From: Trifolium pratense
Taxonomy: Eukaryota > Streptophyta > Magnoliopsida > Fabales > Fabaceae
DNA: 64,000 nucleotides
Assembly (NCBI RefSeq): GCF_020283565.1
Contig: NC_060062.1
Location: 20,990,127 to 21,054,126 of the forward strand
Direction: 5' to 3'
In this document: piece after piece, positions 1 to 11,369 of the stretch
Numbering within the stretch: position 1 is the stretch's first letter
Layout of the letters: each line of letters starts with the position of its first letter
Made by a program: the position numbers and the translations under genes
Notes under the pieces: generated by a model
Seen by the model: the letters and a program-made list of their open reading frames with translations, nothing else
Database searches by the model: none
Told to the model about the DNA's origin: nothing

Positions 1-1025
1 GTTTTGTTTGGCTCATATTTATATCAAGTATGTTTGATCCTTTGGATGACGAAGTTCAGAAGTCGAGTGGTGATCTAGAGTGAACCTAGATTGAAAACCA
101 GAGTGGGTTAGTGTGGTTAAGAACAACAACACTCCTTAATTAGAAAACGTATAAGTGTACTTACAAACACTCTGATAATCAAGTTAACTTGTGAGTTGTG
201 ACTGAGGGTGAGACATTTAGGGCCCGTTTGGTGCACAGGATAAGAGACATGATATGATAACTGTATCATATCCTGCCGCAGTACAGTGTTTGATGATACA
301 GCAGAATATGATAAGTTAATCCTGAAGCTTATCTTATCCTGTCTTTTTAGTTATAATTCTTATCATGCATTTGAGCTGGGTTACCAGCAGGATAAGATAA
401 GAAAAAAAAATTACTGATTTATTTTATAAAATATATTTTAAAATACATAAAATAAAACTAATAAAATATAAATAATAAAATAATTCATTTTTAAATATAT
501 ATGTGATTTTCTCACAGGGATAATTTTGTAATTTATATATTCTAAAATTCAAAATTTTACTGAAATTATAATATTTTAAAGTAAAATGATTATTAAAAAA
601 TTGACAAATAGAGATATTAATTTAAATTTTATAAAAAATTAAATATAATTCTTTTGCAATAGTAGTTTTATTATTTACGTATGAGATATATCATATATTT
701 ATTTGGCTTATCTAACATGTATATATTATTGAGTTATTTATTTAATCATGATTCATATAAAAAATTAAACTTGATTATTTTCTCATGATTTTTATTTGAA
801 ATTATATAAAGTTATTTGATTACTTATTTATATTTTTTATTTATAAAATTCAAAGTATTACAAAATAATTTTAAAAAAATATCAATTGTTTTACAAGAGT
901 AATTTTGTCATTTAAATATGTTATATATCTTATCGTATTATTATAAGCAAATATGTATTAAAAACAAAATATAATAGTTATCATGTTTGTTACACTACAA
1001 GAAAACATAATATTACTGACCAAAC

Positions 1026-1330
1026 TTATTGAGGGCTAAAAGCCCTCAGTAATGCATTTGTGGGTTATTGAAGGCTAGGAGCCGTCAGTATTGCTTCTTG
1101 AAGAACGAAATAATTAAAAACGGTACTATTACGCATTAGTGACGGTGTCAGGCCGTCAGTAATGCAGGCGAAATTAAGACGGTGCCAGGCCGTCAGTAAA
1201 TATATATCCGTTGCGCAATTAAGACGGTCCTGGGCCGTCAGTAATGCAGACAGCAATTACGACGGTCCCAGGCCGTCAGTAATGCTATGGACCGTTGCAC
1301 AATTAAGACGGATTATGGCCGTCAGTTTTA
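1026..1330. repeat. Left subterminal repeat array of the CACTA element
   Basis: Repeated 12-20 bp units built around GACGGTNCCAGGCCGTCAGTAAT, often spaced by GCACAATTAAGACGG, seen at about 1135-1160, 1170-1198, 1222-1245, 1260-1283 and 1307-1326. The first unit (1031-1053) is a small palindrome, GAGGGCTAAAAGCCCTC. In En/Spm elements such arrays bind the element-encoded DNA-binding protein. Binding here is inferred from the family. Confidence 0.8.
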
Positions 1331-1532
1331 CCGTATTTGAATTTTAAATTCCAACGGTTGTATATTACTACTCCTATATATTACTACTCCTTCACTTCAT
1401 TTTTTCATTTCCATTCTCTCTCTAAATTTTCTCTAACTTCTCTCTTAAATTTTCTCTAATTTCATACTTTCAACTTTTTTTTTTTGACGAAATACTTTCA
1501 ACTTAATCTCCAATTTCTCTAATTTTCTCTCT

Positions 1533-2099
1533 TAAGTGGTAAGTGTTTGTGTTTTACTTTTACGAATTTAAAATTTTTGTTTTGTTATTTAAATGTATAT
1601 GTTCTAATATTTGTTGTTTACCATTATTAATAGCAAGTCTTATTCTCGTGAGGAGCGGAGTTCGTGGGCTAGGTGCGCGCCAAGTAAGAATCTACTCGGC
1701 ACCCAAGTAAGTAACGTAATTTTAATCTATATAGTGATAGTTTTTTTTATCATATACTTAGTAATATTTATATTTATAAACAGTATATTTATATTATTTT
1801 TTAAAAAAACGAAATTTTTTTAAAAAAAATTTATAAAAGAAATTTTTTAACAGTTTGTGTATTTTAAAAAAAGTGATGTAATTTTCATATTTCCATCTAA
1901 AAAGTGGTAAGTGTTTGTGTTTTACTTTTAAAGTTAAAATTTTTACTTTGTTATTTAAATGTATATGTGTTCTAATAATTTGTTATTTACAATTTTTATT
2001 AGCAAATTCTCGTGGTCATCGGAGGTCGTGGGTTAGGAGCGGAGTTTGTGGTTAGGAGCGCGCGCCAAGTAAGACTCTACCCGGCACCCAAGTAAGTAA
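1533..2099 (+). promoter_or_regulatory. Duplicated, probably spliced 5' leader of the TNP2 gene
   Basis: Two imperfect copies of one block lie head to tail, about 1533-1710 and 1902-2099. Each reads GTGGTAAGTGTTTGTG, then an AT-rich stretch ending in TTAATAG or TTATTAG, then a GC-richer exon-like piece containing CGCGCCAAGTAAG, then CACCCAAGTAAGTAA. The GTAAGT and TAG signals suggest a non-coding exon with its introns was duplicated ahead of the transposase ATG at 2442. Splicing is inferred from the motifs. Confidence 0.5.
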
Positions 2100-2441
2100 T
2101 ATATGTAATTTTAATTTATAATATTTAGTGATAGTTTTATTTTTACCGTACACTTAGAAATAGTTACTAGCATTTTATTATTACTATGTATTTAAAAAAA
2201 GAAAAACAATTATATTTTAAAAAATTATAATATATATGTTAAAAAGTCGGTAGTTTTGTCAACTAAAAAACTTAGTATTTTTTAGATTTAATAAACCATA
2301 AACTTTAAAAAATAAAATGTTAAAAGTTTATATGTTATTGTTGAGTAGACATATATATATGTCCAAAATACTTTTGAAAAATAAAGTAATAAATTTAATA
2401 CATATATCGATCTAATTATATATTAATTAAACTACACAGAT

Positions 2442-5400
2442 ATGGATTTTAGCAATCGTAATTGGATGTACGATAGACATAATCCTGGAAAGAGGGGCCG
2501 GGTTAAAGAGGAATTTAAAATAGGGGTCGAAATGTTTATCAATACAGTAAAATATAATGACATTGTGATACGTGAAGGGGGAATTAGATGTCCGTGTGTA
2601 CTTTGTCGATGTACAAGAATACAGAGCGAAGATGAAATTAGGTCTCATTTATATAAAAAGGGATTCCAACCTAATTATTGGGTTTGGTCAAGTCATGGCG
2701 AAGGATGTTCCACGACTGTTCCCGTGAATCAAAATTGTGCTTCAAGCAGTGTTTTTCAGCCCGTTGTTGTTCCCCAATATTATCATCAGCATTATGATCC
2801 GTTTAATGAGATGGACAATATGATAACTAATGCCCTTGGGTTTAATACGCCGATTTATGTGCCAAATGATGTCGACGACCCTGCTGATGATGAATATGAC
2901 GCTGATGTTAACGTCGAGAGACCAAATGAGGAAGCCCAGCGATTTTTTGATCTTTTGAAAGAGACAAATACACCGTTGTGTGAAGGCTCTCGAGACTCAA
3001 AGTTAACGGTGTGTATTAGACTTTTGGGTATCAAGTCTGAATGTCTTGTTTCAGAATACACCATGGACTTGATAACAAAACTGATGTTGGATATAACAAT
3101 AGACCGTCCTCTTGATTTGCCAAAAAATTATTACGAAGCAAGACAATTGGTTGCAAAGTTAGGACTCGGAGCGAAGAGAATTGACTGTTGTGTTAACGGG
3201 TGTATGTTGTACTATAGCAACGAATTTGGTGTAGATGACGGTGCATTACTTGAATGTAAATTTTGTCAAGAACCAAGATATCGTGTAACAAGAAATTCAC
3301 GGTCAGTCAGAAGGAAGCCAATCCCAAGAAAGGCGATGTTCTATTTACCCATAATACCAAGGTTGCAAAGGTTGTATGCATCGATGCAAACAGCCAGTAA
3401 AATGACATGGCATCGTGAAAACTATGAAAGGAGAAAAATGTCAGGTGAGTTGCGACATCCTTCTGATGGAATGGCTTGGAAGCATTTTGATCAAGTTTAT
3501 CCTGAATTTGCTTCGGAGCCACGGAATGTCCGACTTGGGTTATGCTCAGATGGATTTACACCATATACTCAAGTATCAGCCACTCCATATTCATGTTGGC
3601 CTGTTCTGGTTACCCCGTACAATCTTCCTCCTGATATGTGCATGTCAAAACCTTACATGTTTTTAGCCGCTGTAATACCAGGCCCATCTAGTCCAACTGT
3701 TGGTATTGATATCTATTTACAACCTTTGATTGATGATTTGAAGAGATTGTGGAACGGTGTTGCGACGTATGATATCAACCAAAAACGAAATTTCAATATG
3801 AGAGGAGCTTTGATGTGGACCATTAATGATTTTCCTGCATATGGGATGTTGTCTGGATGGGGGACACATGGTAAACTAGGATGTCCTATTTGCATGATGG
3901 ACACCAAAGCGTTTTGGTTACACAACGGTGGGAAGGCTACTTGGTTTGACTGTCATCGTCGGTTCTTGCCTACTGATCATCCGTTTAGAAGAAATAAAAA
4001 TGCTTTTGTTCATGGTGACACCGAGACTCGTGATCCACCAGATTATTTGACATCCCGACAAGTCTGGAACAAAGTGAAAGATATTCCAAAGGTTGAGGTT
4101 GTAGGTGGTGTTGCATCTAAACCGCGTGGTTATGGACAAACACACAACTGGACAAAAAGAAGTATCTTTTGGGATCTGCCGTATTGGAAAGACAACCTTT
4201 TACGTCACAACCTTGATGTTATGCATATTGAGAAAAATGTGTTTGAAAATATTTTTAACACTGTCATGAATGTCAAAGGAAAAACGAAAGATAATGACAA
4301 CGCGAGGAGAGACATAGGGTTGTATTGCAAACGTAACGAACTGTTGTTGGTGGAGACATCTAACGGCAAACTTCTTAAACCTCGTGCAAACTATACTTTA
4401 TCTCCTGAAGAAGCAAAATCTGTTTGTCGATGGGTAAAAGAAGTGAAGATGCCGGACGGTTATTCGTCGAATTTGGCGAGATGCGCTGATGTTGACCATG
4501 GAAGGATGCGTGGGATGAAAAGTCATGATTGTCATGTTTTTTTCCAGACTTTACTTCCGATTGCATTTAGTTCTTTACCCCAACATGTATTGAATCCGCT
4601 TATTGAAATCAGTCAATTTTTCAAGAATTTGTGTTCGACAACGCTAAGAGAGGCTGATCTCATCAAGATGGAAAATGACATTCCACTGATCTTGTGTAAG
4701 TTGGAGAGAATATTTCCTCCTGCCTTGTTTGATTCTATGGAGCATGTTGTGGTGCATCTTGCATACGAGGCTAGGCTTGGTGGGCCGGTTCAATATAGAT
4801 GGATGTACCCGTTCGAAAGGTTCATGGGTTATGCAAAACGTGCCGTGAAAAACAAAGCTAGGGTCGAAGGCTCAATTTGTGCAACATACTTACACCGCGA
4901 AACAATTTACTTTTGTTCGCATTACTTCAAAGACACGTTGTCATCAAGCCATATTCGCAATGAAACTGAAACATCTCGGCCTGTGAGAATTCACCCATTA
5001 AACATGTCAATATTCAGCTTGCCTGGTCGTAATGGTGGTGGTGAGAAAGTGTTGTATCCTGGTGACAAAGTTCTCTATTCGGCGCATGTTCACTTGCTGA
5101 TTAATTGCAATGAAGTCGAGCCATATTTACAGTGAGTATTTTTAATTAGTTAATAAATAATTATTTATTCCAATTAAGTTCGCTTATAACTAACGATATT
5201 TAATAACTTAGGATGTTTTTAACACAACATACTTCTGCTCAAATCAATTCGGAATTTCCAGCATGGTTCAAAGAATACATGTACCAACAAACACCCGCAA
5301 CTCGTGTCATACAACACTTGAGAAACTTATCTGATGGCCCAAAGTCAACCGTTAAACAATGGCACACCTACTTTGTCAATGGTTACAGATTTGAGACACA

Positions 5401-5986
5401 CAGTTGGAGTGAAGGAAAAACAACAGTAAACAGTGGAGTGTGTATGAAAGGTGTGACTGAAAATGGTGAAGGAGATTTTTACGGTGTCATTGAGAACATA
5501 TTTGAAATCGAATACAATTACCTTGATTACAAGAAAACAGTCGTGTTGTTTTACTGTAAATGGTTTGATCCTTCAAATAGAGGTACCAGATATGATTCAA
5601 AGACTAATACCGTGGACATAAAAATGAACAAACATTATCCATTGTATGATCCGTTTGCTATGGCTCATAACGTCAGACAAGTTCACTATGTCCCTTATCC
5701 ATCGACTACAAGGGATAAGCGAGGTTGGTGTGCCGCAATAACATCAAAACCAAGGGGTCTGATTGAAAAAAATGAGATAGATGAACGTGAAGATGAACCA
5801 TATCAGGAAGATGAGATGTCCAATGTTGATGATGTCATTGCAGTTGAAACTTTTAATCAACTTTGTGTACAAGAAGAAGCCGAAGAAGTACCTTCTGATG
5901 GTGATGTTGATGAAGAGGACGTCGAAGATAATGGTGATGATGAAGGCAGTGATGATGAAGATGTATCAGATTGGGATGACAATTAA
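2442..5986 (+). CDS. TNP2-type CACTA transposase
   Basis: Exons 2442-5131 and 5212-5986. The single intron starts GTGAGT and ends TTAG, and the frame continues exactly, giving 1,154 aa with no stop. The N-terminus (about residues 4-75, with WMY, a CPC and cysteine pairs) matches the plant transposase-associated domain. The long central part matches the tnp2 transposase family, including the stretch with DVMHIEKNVFENI near residue 591. The C-terminal exon ends in a very acidic Asp/Glu tail. The protein is expected to bind element ends and cut them in the nucleus. The ATG at 2442 is the first in frame and sits at the domain's usual start. Without the splice the first ORF would stop at 5133-5135, just inside the intron. 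Start and intron are well supported; activity is unknown. Confidence 0.92.
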
Positions 5987-6097
5987 TTTTATAATATAGT
6001 TATCCGCGTTGTAATAATATTAATCGTTGTACTTGAATATTTGTTTTTGGTTGCATTTGTTTATCGTTTAATGATGATGAATTATAAAACAATATAT

Positions 6098-6246
6098 GTC
6101 ATGTATTTCTTAATTAATTATATATATATTTGTCATGTATTTCTTAATTATATATATATTTGTCATGTATTTCTTAATTATATATATATTTGTCATGTAT
6201 TTCTTAATTATATATATATTTGTCATGTATTTATCATATATTTTTT
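6098..6246 (+). repeat. About 30-bp tandem repeat between the two transposase genes
   Basis: Four near-identical copies of a unit with TTGTCATGTATTTCTTAATT followed by an ATATATAT stretch run from about 6098 to 6240, between the TNP2 stop and the second gene's ATG at 6255. The sequence just before that ATG is ATTATAG, so it could also be an intron 3' end. It probably arose by slippage; no function is evident. Confidence 0.85.
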
Positions 6247-6254
6247 TATTATAG

Positions 6255-8362
6255 ATGAATCCAGATGAAGAAAATTTTGATGATGACAATGTCGATGATG
6301 ACATTGATGATATTCCACCAGCACCGGGTGTCGGACGCGGACGCGCTCCACGTAGACGTAGATTACCCCGCCGCGTTGTTCGGAATCGATGGTTGGAGGG
6401 TATGCCCAAGTCTCGAACCGTAGACGGTGTGGAAGAGGAGTACGACTCCTACGACGACGATGATGACCACGAGGACGAGGAAATAGCCGATATTGCACTT
6501 TTAGCTCCTCAAAATGAATTGTTGATTGACCGGCATGGTAGACCCATCATCATGCCATATACCGCCACAGAGTAAGTTAATTATTATTAAGAATTTGTGT
6601 TTAATAAATTAATTGGATATATATGATAATTATTCTTAACTAATATATATATATATTGTGCAGTTTGCAACCCCAAAATCCGGCGAATAAGGCAATCAAT
6701 AATGCATTGAAATCCAAATTCCAGGCTCCATATCTCAACTGGACGGAGGTCAGGGCAGATGAGCGTGGATATCAACAATTTTGGAATGGCTTCAGGGTAC
6801 GTTTTTATTTATAATTACTTTTTTATCCAATCAATTTTGTTACTAAACATATATTTACTAATTTATTAACAATTTTTCTTTATTTTTCGTAGTCGCAAGT
6901 AACTTGGCTGAATCACCACACAGCGGCTATTGAGCGTATATTCAACAAAAAAGCCACCAAGCGTCTGTCGACCTTACTTTTTGAAGCGCGGAAAAAGATT
7001 AAAAAGGATCCTTCAAAACCACCACTTTGGCTCGCTGGCAATTCATACCCTATGCTCTGCCGCAGATGGGAAGAGGAAGAGTATATTGCAAAGTGTATAA
7101 AGAACAAAGCCAACAGAAATACTGATGAAGCCAATCGTGCGTGCGTACACTCTGGAGGGTCTAAATCTGCCGGAACGCTTCGTCTTGAGTTCATCCAACA
7201 ATTTGGTCGTCCACCCACCTTTATGGAGATGAATGACATGATGCACCGGTATGCAGATTCCGGTGAGTGGACGGGGGAAAGGGCGCAAGAAGTGTCGGTA
7301 AGTATTTAATTATATATATTATTTATTATTTATTTCGTATAACATTATTTTTTAAACATTATATAATTATATCTAAACATTATAATTAATTAATTATAAT
7401 TTTTTTTTAATTTATTGTAGAGGTTGACGCAAATTTGGGTTGAAGAATATAATGCAAGCCAACTACGACTACCACCTCATAGGCGAGATAATGAGGATGT
7501 TCGTCGAAACAAGATGTCGTTGGCTTTTGTTAAGAATGCTGGTGGTCCGACTCGAGGTCGCAAATTCGCTGCTGGGTGTACATCTTCTCTATATGCAAGT
7601 GACCCAACTGGTTTGAGAGATGTCACTTACACATCTTCATCTTCATCGAGTACAGGACGCTCTCGTCCAACTCAAAGAGAGGAAACCGATGATGAGTATG
7701 AAGCGCGAATGAGGGCCACGTATAGAGAAGAATTCCGCGATGAGTTCGAAGCATCATTTGATGACCGGGTGGACGTACGGGTCCAACATATATTGCAGGA
7801 ATTCTTTGCGCAGCAGAGGGCGCCGGCGGGGGGGGGGGGGGTTGGATCATCATCTCAGGCTTCGGCACGACAAAATCAAAATGCCGGTGAACAAGAATAT
7901 CGACCGGATTTGAGTAGCATGGTTAATTTGAATCAGCTGCCGGAGTACCGAGAGGGTGATCCAGTACTGAGTATGAGCATAGAGGATATGAGTCAGATGC
8001 TTAATGAACCAGTTCATTTACAATTTTTTGATCCTACTGGGCAAACAAGTGGAAGCAGTAGTGACGGAAGCGGTAGAAATAATCAACAAACTGCTTTCAC
8101 CGAATACCAGAGATCATTAAATCCACAACAAGACTTCATAATCCCACATCCAAATCAACCCCAAGGCAACTTCTTCCCAAATCAAGCCCCAATTAACTTC
8201 GTTCATAGGCCTGTGGCACGACCTCCTTTGCGAACGTCACTCCCCAGAGTCGTAATACACGAGGGAGGTAGAGGCCGAGGCCGAGGCCGAGGAAGGTCGC
8301 GTCAGCCAACAGACACTGGCAAGGGGAAGCGACCACTATATCAGCCGCCTGACCAACGTTGA
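6255..8362 (+). CDS. Second CACTA gene, plant transposase (Ptta/En/Spm family) protein
   Basis: Four exons, 6255-6571, 6664-6796, 6893-7297 and 7421-8362, all with GT-AG introns and exact frame, giving 598 aa. The N-terminus is acidic (Asp/Glu runs) followed by a basic GRGRAPRRRR patch. The middle (about residues 110-290, with YLNWTEV, RWEEEEY and LEFIQQFGRPPTFMEM) matches the plant Ptta/En/Spm transposase-type domain. A low-complexity Gln/Gly/Ser region follows, then a C-terminal GRGRGRGRGR tract that may bind nucleic acid. In En/Spm the second product (TNPA-like) binds subterminal repeats and assists excision; that role is assumed here. A run of 12 G at about 7829-7840 encodes poly-Gly and is a likely slippage site. 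Exon 4 has no need of its own start: AGG at 7421 continues exon 3. Confidence 0.85.
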
Positions 8363-8560
8363 TGTGTAATTTTAATAATCTGTTGTTGATTATTATTTGT
8401 TTAATTGTTTTCTTTTTGTAATGACAATATTATCATTATATTTAATTATGCTTATGTTAAGTATTTTTATTATGCTTTTTATTAAATTTTAATTTTAATA
8501 TTTTTTAATTATTTATTATGCAGTATATTTTTTGTTTTAAAAAATTAATATTAATTTTTT

Positions 8561-8640
8561 AAAAAAAAAATTAATAATTTAATTATTTAAAAATCAAATA
8601 CTGATTTTTAAATAATTAAATTATTAATTTTTTTTTAAAT
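8561..8640. repeat. Near-perfect AT-rich palindrome after the second transposase gene
   Basis: Left arm about 8563-8595 and right arm about 8602-8636 are exact or near-exact reverse complements around a 6-nt loop (AAATAC). The arms are about 33 bp of almost pure A/T. It sits 200 bp after the stop at 8362 and may mark the transcript end or a replication-slippage hairpin. Confidence 0.85.
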
Positions 8641-8911
8641 CGTTGGACCATACTGACGGCTCTAGGCCGTCACAATGTTTAAAAAGAACATGTGATACTG
8701 ACGGCTGCAGGCCGTCACAAACGCGTGGCCTTTTGAATTGACCGGTGTGTATTATTGACGGCTCCAGGCCGTCAGTAACGTTATTGACGGTCCTGGGCCG
8801 TCAGTAACCATTACTGGCGAGCTAATTACAGAGGGCCCAAGGCCGTCAGTAATGCATGCATTTTAGACGAAATTTGTGCATTACTGAGGGCCTTTGGCCC
8901 TCAGTAAATGC
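8641..8911. repeat. Right subterminal repeat array of the CACTA element
   Basis: Inverted and direct copies of the same GACGGCTCCAGGCCGTCAGTAA family as at the left end, at about 8652-8673, 8698-8719, 8755-8780, 8785-8806, 8829-8852 and 8883-8906. The terminal GAGGGCCTTTGGCCCTC mirrors the palindrome at the left end. Confidence 0.8.
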
Positions 8912-9035
8912 ATGTTTTCTTGTAGTGTTATCCTATGTGCACTAAACACAGGATATGATAACTGAGTATAATTGTTATCCCGCTGTTATCATATCCTATC
9001 TTTATCCTGTCATTATGCTATCATGTGTACCTTTA

Positions 9036-10760
9036 AAACATAGATCAAATATTCATAGGTCGAATTTCAAAGTTTTGCTAGGTTTTCTCGACATGATTTG
9101 TTAGTTTTCGATCGATTGCCATCATGTGGTATTATCCTTTGCTTGTGTGTGCTTTTATGGCATCCTCTCATACCATACTTTGAGGTGACTAATTAAACCA
9201 TAATAATCTCTTAAGATCATATGATGTGAAACAATATACGTGAAAAAATATAAGAGAGGTTATTTGAGCCACAGTTGAAGGGAGGTTAGTGAAAAATGTG
9301 AAAAGTATTAGCAAATCAGCTATCTGATTAATTAGAAAAAACCTTAATTAATAGTCCACAAACTTCACCATCCGAATAGATTGCACAATATATATTTAAA
9401 TACATGGAACCTAAAACATGATAGAGACATTGGAGGTGTTATTTGAGTCACAATACCACAATTGTTTATTTAATAATCAAACAAAACCGATTAACTTAAA
9501 GCACAAAGTAATCAACCTTAAGGATATTCAAAGCATATCCAAGAAAATAAAGTGATTTGAAATAAAATACATAATAAAATTTTCAAAATAATAATAATAA
9601 TAATAATACATAATAAATAATTAGGAGCTGTCAAAGAATATTAATATGGCACGGCAGGGCTCCACATTTTTTTTTGACGCATGGGCTCCAAATTTTTGTT
9701 TCACAAATAATTTAGTTTTTTTCAAACGTCTAACCTAAGGACTATAATTTTATAGAGTGTTTAAATTTCGAATTCCAAATTCTATGTATATAATATAATA
9801 ACACTATCAACTGAAATTAACTCACGAAAACATGATTTAATCTTTTTTAAAAAAAAAAATTTATAATCATATTCAAAAGAAGCATCAACCATCACTAATA
9901 TTCTTCGTATTAAGGTGAATCATTTCCTTCTAATAAATGTTTCTCCACTTATTACTGTATTTTTATCTAAACAGTATAAAATTTTGCCCCGTTCTTGATC
10001 AAATTTTCTTTTCCACGTTTTTTTATCAAGTGATTAAACTCAAATAATTAATAATTTTTTTTTTAAAATAAATTGTTTAGAAGAATCTAATTAAATTCGA
10101 TTTTTCAGTTAAATTTTACTTATGATCTGATCAAATTCGAAGTATTATTGTATTTTCACCTAAAAATGAAGGGTTAATACAACGACTATAAAATAATGTA
10201 AAAGACAATTTGGTGACAGAAACAGGTCTTGCACTTTTCACCATTCCAACACTAATAATAATGTCGTGCTCTATTATTTTTTCCAATCAAAGTGTTCGAT
10301 TAAAAGTCTTAATCAAAGATATGCATTGTCTAGTTAATTACTTTTATATGTATTACGTTAGCATGATAAATTTATTGAAATAAACTCAAAGCAGATTTTA
10401 ACATGTGATATATAATTTATTAATAATACCTTTAAAACCCTTGCACACATACTTGAGTTATTTTCAGCAGGATTGAGTCTAATATTTAAATATGACTGTG
10501 AGAATTGAGATTATGTATGTATATTTTTAGTTTCTAACAATGCATCAAATATGATCTCCTCCAATAAGAGAAGTTACAAAAGGAAGGTTATTACTAAACT
10601 CGAGTTTTTATTTAACTCATTTTGATTAGGTGAAATCAATTTGTAAATTCATACGAGTTTACCTCAACCCTATTTTCAATAAATGGTCATATTTAAAAGT
10701 TCAATTGTTCAAAATTTATTTATTTTACGGTTGAACTCTGAATTATATCAAAGAAAAAAG
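9036..10760. other. Gene-free AT-rich spacer
   Basis: No ORF, RNA gene or clear repeat end was recognised on either strand. There are poly-A/T runs and a short (ATA)n at 9588-9609. This looks like ordinary intergenic DNA. Confidence 0.6.
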
Positions 10761-10761
10761 T

Positions 10762-11165
10762 GGGGAAATGGTGAAATTGGTAGACGCTAAGGACTTAATT
10801 GGATTTAGTAAAAAAAAAAGGACTTAATTGGATTGAGCCTTGGTATGAAAACATACTAAGTCTATGTTTGGTATCCTAATGAACATGTCAGAATCATGGT
10901 AATTCACTGTGATTTTGCAGAAGTTGCGTACAAAGTGTAGCTTTTGAAAAATCACGATAAATCACCGTAATTTTGATATATCCACACCGTAATACCAAAC
11001 ATACACCAAGTGAAAACTTTAAAGTTCAGGAAAACATTGAAATTAAAAAGGAGCAATCCTCAGTCAAATCATTCTTTTCGAAAACAAATAAAAGTTCATA
11101 AAGTGAAAATAAAAAAACAATGTAAGTTGTTCTAACAAATGGAATTTGATAACATTTACCTTCGC
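10762..11165 (+). other. Plastid DNA insertion (NUPT) carrying trnL-UAA 5' exon and intron
   Basis: The stretch with GAAATTGGTAGACGCTAAGG, GGACTTAATTGGATTGAGCC and TTGGTATGAAAACATACTAAG matches my recollection of the start of chloroplast trnL(UAA) and its group I intron. After an interruption it resumes (11007 onward) with AGTTCAGGAAAACATTGAAA, GGAGCAATCCTCAGTCAAAT and GTTCTAACAAATGGAATTTG, all recognisable intron sequence. It is degraded and contains a short tandem duplication of GGACTTAATTGGAT around 10790-10834. It is therefore an old nuclear copy and not a working tRNA. The 3' limit is uncertain. Confidence 0.85.
10860..11006. mobile_element. MITE inserted in the plastid-derived segment
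   Basis: The element is about 147 bp. Its ends are inverted repeats, CTATGTTTGGTATCCTAATG on the left and ACCGTAATACCAAACATACACC on the right, and it splits the trnL intron sequence. AAGT occurs at both junctions and may be the target duplication. The internal halves also pair (ATGGTAATTCACTGTGATT against AATCACGATAAATCACCGTA). Confidence 0.8.
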
Positions 11166-11369
11166 AGTATAAAAAGAATGGTTGGACTCTCTTTTACTAA
11201 AAACCAGAAGATTAATTAAATTTTAAAAAAAAATCCAAGGATCCAATTGGCCGTATTGTGGCATTAGGTGATTCTCTCCTCCAACCAATTTTTTTCAATA
11301 ATTAAGAGAACAAAATTGTTACTACTTAGACTAATTATTGTTAGTTTAATACAATACAGAATTTTTTAG

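Larger units (their letters stand above)
993..8927 (+). mobile_element. CACTA (En/Spm) DNA transposon, structurally complete
   Basis: A 7,935-bp element. Both ends begin CACTACAAGAAAACAT (left 993-1008; right, inverted, 8912-8927). It is flanked by the 3-bp target duplication TTA (990-992 and 8928-8930), as CACTA elements make. Subterminal regions hold many copies of a GCCGTCAGTAAT-type motif. Inside are two genes in the same orientation: a TNP2-like transposase (2442-5986) and a second Ptta/En/Spm-type protein (6255-8362). Both are open after intron removal, so the element may be autonomous or only recently silenced. Mobility is inferred and not shown. Confidence 0.95.
221..9035. mobile_element. 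MITE-like repeat split by the CACTA insertion
   Basis: Left part (221-992) opens with GGGCCCGTTTGGTGCACAGG and carries several GATATGATAA / TTATCCTG motifs. Right part (8931 to about 9035) carries the same motifs inverted (GTGCACTAAACAC, TTATCCTGTC) and a degenerate end, GTGTACC. The two halves look like one older terminal-inverted-repeat element into which the CACTA element landed. The outer ends are eroded, I could not fix a target duplication, and the right boundary is approximate. The interior 400-990 is featureless AT-rich DNA. Confidence 0.5.
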
